Shown in pieces: positions 1 to 5,097 of a stretch of 5,909 bases of DNA. The translations under genes and the position numbers were made by a program. Numbering within the stretch: position 1 is the first letter of the stretch; the number at the start of each line of letters is the position of its first letter. The DNA is from Patescibacteria group bacterium. Lineage in GTDB: Bacteria > Patescibacteriota > Minisyncoccia > UBA9983. The stretch is from positions 1-5,909 of the forward strand of contig JAHIER010000010.1 of assembly GCA_018901555.1 (NCBI GenBank), written 5' to 3'. The notes beneath the pieces are model-generated. The model did no database searches, was not told where the DNA came from, and was given only the letters and a program-made list of their open reading frames with translations.

Positions 1-129
1 AAAGGCATTTACGGGAAACAGTTTAATTGGGATTTGATTGATGATTTAATCAGCCGTTATGCTTTGGTTAGGACAAAAATTTTTCGGTTGGAAAAATCAT
101 GGCAGAAATTTTACGAACCGACATCGTAA
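1..129 (+). CDS. C-terminal fragment of an unrecognised protein
   Basis: An open frame enters from the left edge and ends at TAA (127-129), giving 42 visible residues. The fragment is mixed basic and aromatic (for example DLIDDLISRY and RLEKSWQKFY) with no motif I can assign and no membrane segment. The last residues, EPTS, and the stop codon are encoded by the palindromic repeat at 116-136, so the native C-terminus may have been replaced or trimmed when the repeat arrived. The next gene downstream has its own promoter, so this fragment probably ends its transcription unit. The following genes are envelope-related, so a surface-polysaccharide enzyme is possible, but nothing in the fragment demonstrates it. 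Confidence 0.6.
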   Translation, partial: KGIYGKQFNWDLIDDLISRYALVRTKIFRLEKSWQKFYEPTS

Positions 130-136
130 GTCGGTT
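116..136. repeat. REP-like palindrome, copy 1 (degenerate)
   Basis: Arms AACCGAC (116-122) and GTCGGTT (130-136) are perfectly complementary around a 7-nt centre. It matches the two palindromes flanking the transposase gene at 19 of 21 positions; the two differences lie at the 12th and 14th positions and shorten the stem from 9 to 7 bp. The three bases before it (ACG) also match those before copy 2. It contains the TAA stop of the upstream gene. It lies more than 2.7 kb from the transposase, as expected for a dispersed copy. Confidence 0.8.
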
Positions 137-150
137 AAATCTTATTCACT

Positions 151-178
151 TTGAATTTTTTAGGATTTAACTTATAAT
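151..178 (+). promoter_or_regulatory. Sigma70-like promoter for the coiled-coil/ligase unit
   Basis: TTGAAT (151-156) and a perfect TATAAT (173-178) are separated by 16 nt. The start codon at 186 lies only 7 nt after the -10 box, so transcription would begin at or next to the ATG, giving a leaderless or nearly leaderless mRNA. No Shine-Dalgarno sequence is present. Prediction from consensus only. Confidence 0.65.
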
Positions 179-185
179 TGGAATT

Positions 186-494
186 ATGGAGCAAGAAACA
201 ACAAATAATGAAATACTTTCAGCTATTAATAAATTTGCCGTATCAGTTGACAAACGCTTTGATGCAGTGGATAGAAAAATAGAGGACTCAAAAGAAGAGA
301 TGCATGAGGAGTTTCATAAGGTTCATTTTGAAATTAAGCAGATTTGGAATAAACTTGAAGAAATTGAGCAAAAGTTGAAAAGAATTTCTCAAACTTCAAA
401 AGAAGATGTGGACGCAATATCAGGTGATGTTATTGATTTAAAGCAGAGAGTCGAGTTTTTAGAAAAACAGATTAAAGAATTTCAAAATGCATAA
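186..494 (+). CDS. Small coiled-coil protein of unknown function
   Basis: This 102-residue protein is highly charged and rich in Glu, Lys, Ile and Leu in heptad-like spacing from about residue 20 to the end. It has no Pro, no Cys, no signal peptide and no membrane segment, so it should be an elongated cytosolic coiled coil. The N-terminal part (ILSAINKFAVSVDKRFDAVD) resembles short coiled-coil proteins that are common in Patescibacteria and have no assigned role; I name no function. The ATG at 186 is chosen because it sits 7 nt after a perfect TATAAT and is the first start in the frame. The gene overlaps the membrane protein downstream by 8 nt, so the two are probably co-transcribed and translationally coupled. 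A structural or scaffolding partnership with that protein is a guess. Confidence 0.8.
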   Translation: MEQETTNNEILSAINKFAVSVDKRFDAVDRKIEDSKEEMHEEFHKVHFEIKQIWNKLEEIEQKLKRISQTSKEDVDAISGDVIDLKQRVEFLEKQIKEFQNA

Positions 495-2865
495 TATAGA
501 AATACAAGAAACAAAAGAAAGATCTATTAATTTAGAAAATATTGTTGTTTATATTTTTTACGCTCTTATTTTTTTATTGCCAATTTTTGTTCTGCCATTA
601 ACTATAAATTCATTCGTGTTCAGCAAGGCGATGCTGGCTTATGCGGGAATCGGCCTTGCGTTTTTGTTCTGGCTTTTTACGCGTTTGCAAAAAGGAAATT
701 TAATAATTCCCAAAAGCGGCTTGCTTCTTTCTTTAGCGGGCATTATTCTTGTCTGTCTGGCTTCCTCGTTTTTTTCTATTAATGCAAAATTTTCTTTGCT
801 GGGCGCCGGATATGAAGTCGGGACATTTTTCTTTTTTATGGTTTTAGGTATTGGAGCTTTTTTAGTTTCTTTATTTTTTCAATCTGAGAAAAAAATAATA
901 AATCTTTACATTGCTCTTTTTATTTCTGCTTCAGTTGTTTTTGTTTTTCAGGTTCTTCATACAATATTTGAAATAACACCATTATTTTCTCAATTATTTT
1001 CATTTAAAACATCCAATCTTATTGGCGGGTGGAATGATTTTGCTATTTTTTTCGGACTGATCGCTTTGTCTAGCATTATCTTTTTTGAACTATTTAATAT
1101 TAAAAAAAGAATTAAAATAATCTTGCTAGTTTTAACAGCTTTATCTTTTATTGCAATGATAGCTGTTAATTTTTTGGTTCTCTGGTATGTTTTTGGAATT
1201 TTTATGCTCATTTTTCTGGTCTATTTTTTTTCTCGCAGAAGTTTTGAGGAAAAACCCGGTTTTGACGCGCCAGAAACCAGTTTTCAGGGCAATAAGCTAA
1301 TCAACTTATCATTTTTTATTGTTATTTTAGTTTTTGTTTTTATCTTGGCGCGCGGTTTGCTCGGTGATTTTACCGTATCTTTAGGAACAAATATTATTGA
1401 CGCCAGGCCTTCTTGGACAGCGACTTATGAAGTGGTGAAAGATTCTTTAAGCGAGAATACTAAAAATATAATCCTTGGAACCGGTCCCAATACTTTTTTA
1501 TACGACTGGCTAAAATTCAAGCCCGCGGTTATTAACAGCACGCTTTTCTGGAATACTCGTTTTCAGTCTGGCATTGGCCATTTGCCTTCAATGGTTGCCA
1601 CAACTGGAATTTTAGGAGGAGTTGCATTGCTGGCCTTTTTGGGGTTTTTGCTTTATTACGGGCTTAAAGTTTTATCTTATTCTAAAAATGATTTAAGTCG
1701 CGCCTTGCTAGTTGCTTTATATCTTGGGTCTTTGTATTTATGGACCATGTCCATTTTTTATTCTCCGGGATTTTTAATTTATGTTTTGGCATTTATTTTG
1801 ACAGGCGCTTTAGTTGCTCTTTTAATTCAAGCCCAAAAAATTAAAACCATTGAGATTTCTTTTTTGAAAAATCCTAAATTTGGATTTCTTTCCATTTTGT
1901 TTATTGTTTTTTTGATTCTTCTGACAATTTTCGCTCTTTATTTAATGATTCAGAAATATTGGGCTGGATATTCTTATGTTCAAGCGCTGAATAAATTAAA
2001 TATAGAAGGGAATCTTGATGAAGCAGAAATAAAATTAGCAAAAGCGATAAATTTGGACAGCCAGGATATTTATTTTAGAGATTTATCTGAAATTGGAATT
2101 ATTAGAATACAGCAGATTTTATCCCAGCAGGGCGTGTCAGATGAAATTTTGCGCAATCAATTCCAGAATGCCTTGGGAACAGCAATTCAAAACGCGCAAA
2201 TGGCTGTGAGTTTGAATCCGCTTGATCCATTGAATTGGATGCAGTTAGCTAGAGTTTATGAATCAGTTGTTTCTTTGCAGATTGCCGGCGCTGGTGATTT
2301 AGCTATCCAATCTTATAATGAAGCCTTAAAAGTGTCCCCGCTAGATCCAAGCCCTTATTTAGCCATGGCGCGCGTGGAAACTCAATTAGGAAACATTCAA
2401 AAAGCCAGAGAATATATTGACGCATCTCTTGGTATGAAAAGTGATTTTACCGCCGCTTTATTTTTTCTGGCGCAAATAGAAGCCCAGCAGGGTAATCTTG
2501 GAGAAGCTATAAAAAGAACAGAGCAGGCTGTTTTGTTAGCCCCGAATGATTCAGGCGCTTTATTCCAGTTGGGGCTTCTTTATTATCAAAATAAAAATTA
2601 TGAAGGAGCCAAACTTGTTTTTGAGCGCGCAATTATTTTAAATCCAAATTATTCTAATGCCAGATATTTTTTGGGATTGATTTATGACAGGCAGGGAATA
2701 AATGATGAAGCAATTAAACAATTTGAAAAAATTGAAGAATTAAACCCGGGCAATAATGAAGTGGAAAATATTTTGAAAAATCTGCGCGCCGGCAGAAGCG
2801 CCTTGCAAGATATTTCTCCTCCAGAACCTTTGCCAGAAGAGCGCGAACAACCGCCAATTGAATAA
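487..2865 (+). CDS. O-antigen ligase/polymerase-like membrane protein with TPR domain
   Basis: This 792-residue protein has about 12-13 hydrophobic segments (roughly 18-40, 45-66, 75-97, 112-160, 180-248, 272-293, 365-448 and 463-487). A large loop at 294-365 lies between them. The loop carries the Wzy_C/WaaL-like pattern: Arg307 with Trp310, then GTGPNTF (331-337), then His365 followed by GILGG (374-378). Residues about 495-760 form around six TPR-like helical repeats (typical ends: NPLDP, SPLDP, APND, NPNY), and the tail is Pro/Glu-rich. Family members transfer or polymerise lipid-linked glycans at the outer face of the membrane; some are protein O-glycosylation ligases. Substrate and choice among ligase, polymerase or protein glycosylase cannot be told from sequence. 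The start overlaps the upstream gene by 8 nt and lacks a Shine-Dalgarno sequence. Fusion to TPRs suggests protein-protein contact. Confidence 0.8.
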   Translation: MHNIEIQETKERSINLENIVVYIFYALIFLLPIFVLPLTINSFVFSKAMLAYAGIGLAFLFWLFTRLQKGNLIIPKSGLLLSLAGIILVCLASSFFSINAKFSLLGAGYEVGTFFFFMVLGIGAFLVSLFFQSEKKIINLYIALFISASVVFVFQVLHTIFEITPLFSQLFSFKTSNLIGGWNDFAIFFGLIALSSIIFFELFNIKKRIKIILLVLTALSFIAMIAVNFLVLWYVFGIFMLIFLVYFFSRRSFEEKPGFDAPETSFQGNKLINLSFFIVILVFVFILARGLLGDFTVSLGTNIIDARPSWTATYEVVKDSLSENTKNIILGTGPNTFLYDWLKFKPAVINSTLFWNTRFQSGIGHLPSMVATTGILGGVALLAFLGFLLYYGLKVLSYSKNDLSRALLVALYLGSLYLWTMSIFYSPGFLIYVLAFILTGALVALLIQAQKIKTIEISFLKNPKFGFLSILFIVFLILLTIFALYLMIQKYWAGYSYVQALNKLNIEGNLDEAEIKLAKAINLDSQDIYFRDLSEIGIIRIQQILSQQGVSDEILRNQFQNALGTAIQNAQMAVSLNPLDPLNWMQLARVYESVVSLQIAGAGDLAIQSYNEALKVSPLDPSPYLAMARVETQLGNIQKAREYIDASLGMKSDFTAALFFLAQIEAQQGNLGEAIKRTEQAVLLAPNDSGALFQLGLLYYQNKNYEGAKLVFERAIILNPNYSNARYFLGLIYDRQGINDEAIKQFEKIEELNPGNNEVENILKNLRAGRSALQDISPPEPLPEEREQPPIE

Positions 2866-2872
2866 AGCCACG

Positions 2873-2893
2873 AACCGACATGCGATGTCGGTT
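2873..2893. repeat. REP-like palindrome, copy 2 (distal end of transposase)
   Basis: Perfect 9-bp arms, AACCGACAT (2873-2881) and ATGTCGGTT (2885-2893), surround the loop GCG. It is the exact reverse complement of copy 3 at 3602-3622. It begins directly after the stop codon of the minus-strand transposase gene (TAA at 2896-2894) and fills most of the 28-bp gap between two converging genes. Confidence 0.9.
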
Positions 2894-2895
2894 TT
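2873..2895 (+). terminator. Possible intrinsic terminator for the ligase-like gene
   Basis: The perfect 9-bp stem of palindrome copy 2 ends in a run of four T (2892-2895) in the plus direction, eight bases after the ligase stop codon. The U-run is short, so strength is uncertain. In the minus direction the stem is followed by CGTGG, so it does not look like a terminator for the transposase. Confidence 0.4.
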
Positions 2896-3589
2896 AAAGA
2901 ATATCTTTAATTGAACTTAGAGAATCTTCAGACCAGCTTCTTAAATATTCCTCGTATTCTTTTCTGCCTCTAAATTGATCTGTAATTATTTCTTGCCCAG
3001 ATATTATTAAATCTTTATGATTTTTATTTAAAAAGGTTTTTAGGCTTGACCATGGAAAATTAATAAGTTTATTTTTTTCTTTTTCCCAATCTTTTAATCC
3101 ATGTTCTCTCCATGTCTTATCACTGATGAAATCTAAAGGATTAAGATGTATATAAAGTGAAAGATGAAGCAAATATTGATTTGTATTAATATGTTTAGAT
3201 TTAAAACGACTTTCAAATAAAGGACCCTTTCTATTATTTTTTTTATTTATATATTTAGAAATAGAAATATCGCACTTTCGCACGAAATCAATAATACCCT
3301 TTTCTGTTTTTTCTTTTAATAATAGGTGATAATGATCTGGCATAATTACATAACATAAAACATCTACAAGCTTCTTCCCCTTGTTTATGATTTTTATAGC
3401 ATCTTCAACTGTTGCATCATAATTGTTTCTTAAAAACTGAAAAGCCTCGCTTGATTTTGTCGAATTAGCAAGTATAAATGATTGTTGCAGGCGAGCAATA
3501 TTTTTTCTATCTTTAAATTCTGGCTTATTAAAAATAGTGCGATTATAAATATGATAATATTCCCCTGGTACAAATTTTTCTTTTCGCAT
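2894..3589 (-). CDS. REP-associated tyrosine transposase (RAYT, Y1/IS200-like)
   Basis: This 231-residue protein has the Y1-transposase core in order: an N-terminal GEYYHIYNR strand (about 9-17), the HUH motif in MPDHYHLLL (84-92; metal-binding His86 and His88), a candidate nucleophile Tyr113 in SKYINKKN, GPLFESRFKS (122-131), YIHLNPL (146-152) and a late WSS (180-182). The family nicks and joins single-stranded DNA through a 5'-phosphotyrosine; RAYTs act on palindromic REP sequences, which here flank the gene. The start at 3589 is chosen because the conserved fold begins there and the ATG lies 7 nt after a TATAAT. An in-frame ATG at 3610 lies inside the palindrome and would add MSVIIKI; a start at 3742 would run into gap. 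The gene looks intact, with all key residues present and no frameshift. No Shine-Dalgarno sequence is seen. Confidence 0.9.
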   Translation of the reverse strand: MRKEKFVPGEYYHIYNRTIFNKPEFKDRKNIARLQQSFILANSTKSSEAFQFLRNNYDATVEDAIKIINKGKKLVDVLCYVIMPDHYHLLLKEKTEKGIIDFVRKCDISISKYINKKNNRKGPLFESRFKSKHINTNQYLLHLSLYIHLNPLDFISDKTWREHGLKDWEKEKNKLINFPWSSLKTFLNKNHKDLIISGQEIITDQFRGRKEYEEYLRSWSEDSLSSIKDIL

Positions 3590-3596
3590 AATTTTT

Positions 3597-3625
3597 ATTA
3601 TAACCGACATCGCATGTCGGTTCAA
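3597..3625 (-). promoter_or_regulatory. Transposase promoter built around the REP palindrome
   Basis: On the minus strand TTGAAC (3625-3620) and a perfect TATAAT (3602-3597) are 17 nt apart, and the ATG follows 7 nt after the -10 box. Palindrome copy 3 supplies the last three bases of the -35 box, all 17 spacer bases and the first T of the -10 box. A protein bound to the palindrome, such as the transposase, would block RNA polymerase; autoregulation is inferred, not shown. Confidence 0.65.
3602..3622. repeat. REP-like palindrome, copy 3 (promoter end of transposase)
   Basis: Perfect 9-bp arms, AACCGACAT (3602-3610) and ATGTCGGTT (3614-3622), surround the loop CGC. It is the exact reverse complement of copy 2. 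It lies in the 87-bp divergent region between the transposase and gap, and contains an alternative ATG (3610-3608) in frame with the transposase. Confidence 0.9.
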
Positions 3626-3639
3626 GAGACGATATCCAC

Positions 3640-3668
3640 TTAAATGTTTATTAATTTTTTTGTATAAT
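3640..3668 (+). promoter_or_regulatory. Promoter of the gap-rpiB-rpe-tkt operon
   Basis: A perfect TATAAT (3663-3668) lies 8 nt before the gap start codon. A weak -35 candidate, TTAAAT (3640-3645), is placed 17 nt upstream. As at the other two promoters, transcription would begin at about the ATG, implying a leaderless mRNA. The only purine-rich stretch, AGAG at 3669-3672, is too weak and too close to serve as a normal ribosome binding site. Confidence 0.6.
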
Positions 3669-3676
3669 AGAGCTAT

Positions 3677-4639
3677 ATGAAAATTGCTATTAATGGTTTT
3701 GGCAGGATCGGGAGGATATTTTTTAGGCAGGCCTCTCAACATCCTGATATTGAAGTGGTCGCTATTAATGATTTAGGCGATAAAGATAATTTAATTTATT
3801 TAACTGAACATGATTCAGTTTACGGCCGTTTCAAATTTCCAACTTCCAAAATTAAATTTTTGAGTGAAAAAGATCCGACTAATCTGCCATGGAAAGACTT
3901 AGATATAGATATAGTAGTTGAATCAACCGGTTTCTTTACTTCTTATGAAAAAGCCGAAGCTCATCTTAGGGCCGGAGCTAAAAGGGTGGTGATCAGCGCG
4001 CCAGCTGAAGAGGTTTTAATGTTTACGCCTAATGTTTGTTCTGGCGACATTTCTAAAACTAAAATTACTTCTAATGCTTCTTGCACTACTAATGCGACGA
4101 TGCCAGCGGTGGCAATTTTAATGAAAAAACCAGGTATTAAAAAAGCGGTTCTTAGCACTGTTCATGGTTATACTGCTTCTCAAGGGATTGTGGATAAGCC
4201 GGATGCTAAGGATTGGAGAAGGGGAAGAGCTGGCGCTGTTAATATTGCGCCTTCAAGTACGGGCGCAGCTAAAGCTGTTGGAAAAGTTTTAACTGACATT
4301 GATGGTAAGTTTGATGGTGTGGCTTTGCGCGTGCCAGTGCCAGCAGGCTCTTTAGTTGACTTTACTTTTATTAGTGAGAAAAAAACTTCAGCTGAAGAAA
4401 TTAATAAAATTTTAAAAGATGCAGCTGAATCAAAAGAATGGCAGGGAATTATGAGAATTGCTGATAAGGGAACTGTTTCTTCTGATATTGTTGGCGAACC
4501 ATATGGCTCTATTGTTGATTTGGAACTCACGCGCGTGGTTGATGGCGATCTGGTGAAAGTTTTTTCTTGGTATGATAATGAATGGGGATACAGCGCTATG
4601 CTTTTAAAACATATTGAAATGTTAAAAAAATATTTATGA
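3677..4639 (+). CDS. gap: Glyceraldehyde-3-phosphate dehydrogenase
   Basis: The enzyme oxidises and phosphorylates glyceraldehyde-3-phosphate to 1,3-bisphosphoglycerate in cytosolic glycolysis. The N-terminal Rossmann motif is INGFGRIGR (5-13). Asp32 in AINDLGD ends the second strand, the usual sign of NAD preference. The catalytic SNASCTTNA motif holds Cys136, and His163 in TVHGYTASQ is the expected general base. APSSTGAAKAVG (191-202) and RVPVPAG (218-224) are the phosphate-site and following conserved blocks, and YDNEWGYS (299-306) is the C-terminal signature. At 320 residues it is slightly short of the usual 330-340. Part of the difference lies before the active site, where the usual GVN segment reads TPNVCSGD (117-124), an unusual feature. 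It is first in the operon and overlaps rpiB by ATGA. All catalytic residues are present. Confidence 0.97.
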   Translation: MKIAINGFGRIGRIFFRQASQHPDIEVVAINDLGDKDNLIYLTEHDSVYGRFKFPTSKIKFLSEKDPTNLPWKDLDIDIVVESTGFFTSYEKAEAHLRAGAKRVVISAPAEEVLMFTPNVCSGDISKTKITSNASCTTNATMPAVAILMKKPGIKKAVLSTVHGYTASQGIVDKPDAKDWRRGRAGAVNIAPSSTGAAKAVGKVLTDIDGKFDGVALRVPVPAGSLVDFTFISEKKTSAEEINKILKDAAESKEWQGIMRIADKGTVSSDIVGEPYGSIVDLELTRVVDGDLVKVFSWYDNEWGYSAMLLKHIEMLKKYL

Positions 4640-5097
4640 TTTATTTAGGAACTGATCATGTTGGTTTTGAATTTAAAGAAAAGCTCAAGGGATATTTAAC
4701 TGAGCTTGGTTATCAAGTAGAAGATTGTGGTAATTTTGTTTATGACAAAGATGACGATTATCCAGATTTTATTTTGCCGGTCGCGCGCGCTGTAGCGCGT
4801 GATCCCGAGCGAAGTCGAGGGATTATTTTGGGTGGATCAGGTCAAGGCGAAGCCATGGTTGCCAACAGGGTCAAAGGCGTGCGCGCCGCAGTTTATTACG
4901 GTTTAGCGAAGGACCCTCCTTCGCAAGGCGTCGCTATTATTCGGCTTTCACGCGAGCATAATGATGCGAATATCTTGTCTCTGGGAGCAAGATTTTTAAC
5001 AGAAGAAGAAATTAAGCAGGCAGTTAAATTATGGTTAGAAACAGAATTTTCAAACGAAGAAAGACATAAAAGGAGAATTAAAAAAATTGATTTATGA
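4636..5097 (+). CDS. rpiB: Ribose-5-phosphate isomerase B, Glu-type active site
   Basis: RpiB interconverts ribulose-5-phosphate and ribose-5-phosphate in the non-oxidative pentose phosphate pathway. Visible family features are GTDHVG (5-10; Asp7, His8), DYPDF (41-45), GGSGQGEAMVANR (66-78) and REHNDANILSLGARF (106-120; His108). The catalytic Cys of the E. coli-type CGTG loop is Gly here. The loop matches the Mycobacterium tuberculosis type (GGSGNGE), where a Glu acts as base; Glu72 is the equivalent. The related LacAB and other RpiB/LacAB-family sugar isomerases are less likely given the pathway neighbours. Two stretches, RDPERSRG (55-62) and LAKDPPSQGVA (90-100), are encoded by short palindromic sequences and look like in-frame insertions into loops. 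The gene overlaps both neighbours by ATGA, so translation is probably coupled. Confidence 0.93.
   Translation: MIYLGTDHVGFEFKEKLKGYLTELGYQVEDCGNFVYDKDDDYPDFILPVARAVARDPERSRGIILGGSGQGEAMVANRVKGVRAAVYYGLAKDPPSQGVAIIRLSREHNDANILSLGARFLTEEEIKQAVKLWLETEFSNEERHKRRIKKIDL
4802..4823. repeat. Palindromic element within rpiB, DPERSRG-coding
   Basis: ATCCC (4802-4806) and GGGAT (4819-4823) pair around a GC-rich centre that can extend the stem through an imperfect CGA/TCG pairing. It encodes DPERSRG using two CGA arginine codons, whereas most arginine codons elsewhere in the window are AGA/AGG or CGC/CGT. From memory, DPERSRG-type peptides recur in unrelated bacterial proteins as traces of dispersed palindromes. 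A perfect CGCGC/GCGCG hairpin lies directly upstream (4786-4799). Confidence 0.5.
4906..4924. repeat. Perfect palindrome within rpiB coding sequence
   Basis: GCGAAGGA (4906-4913) and TCCTTCGC (4917-4924) form a perfect 8-bp stem with loop CCC. It encodes AKDPPSQ in a loop where RpiB proteins are usually shorter, immediately before the conserved REHNDAN block. It is unrelated in sequence to the AACCGACAT palindromes. Confidence 0.65.

Larger units (their letters stand above)
2873..3622 (-). mobile_element. REP-RAYT-REP element (750 bp)
   Basis: One RAYT-type transposase gene lies between two 21-bp palindromes that are perfect inverted copies of each other. The left palindrome touches the stop codon and the right one lies within the promoter, so almost no other DNA is present. 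There is no obvious target-site duplication at the outer borders (ACG on the left, CAAG on the right), as expected for HUH single-strand transposition. The element sits between two unrelated housekeeping units. The interior contains no GCGC tetranucleotide, which is frequent in the ligase gene and the operon, although the stretch 1-780 also lacks it. A third copy of the palindrome lies at 116-136. Confidence 0.8.

Noticed and set aside
990..1211. Minus-strand open frame opposite the ligase-like gene
   Set aside because: Antisense to conserved membrane segments, low-complexity Lys/Ile-rich product, and no promoter.
3590..3742. Longer start for the transposase at 3742 (51 extra N-terminal residues)
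   Set aside because: It would overlap the divergent gap gene and its promoter, cross the palindrome, and add residues unlike the family. The conserved fold begins at the ATG at 3589.
3898..3918. Short GATATA tandem in gap
   Set aside because: Only a few units that encode conserved hydrophobic residues; no sign of an expanded repeat.
3961..4530. Open minus-strand frames opposite gap
   Set aside because: They are antisense to a strongly conserved enzyme and show no recognisable motif or start signal, so they are shadows of its codon pattern.
5071..5075. AGGAG as ribosome binding site for the epimerase-like gene
   Set aside because: Eighteen bases separate it from the start codon, well beyond the working range; translation is better explained by the ATGA overlap.
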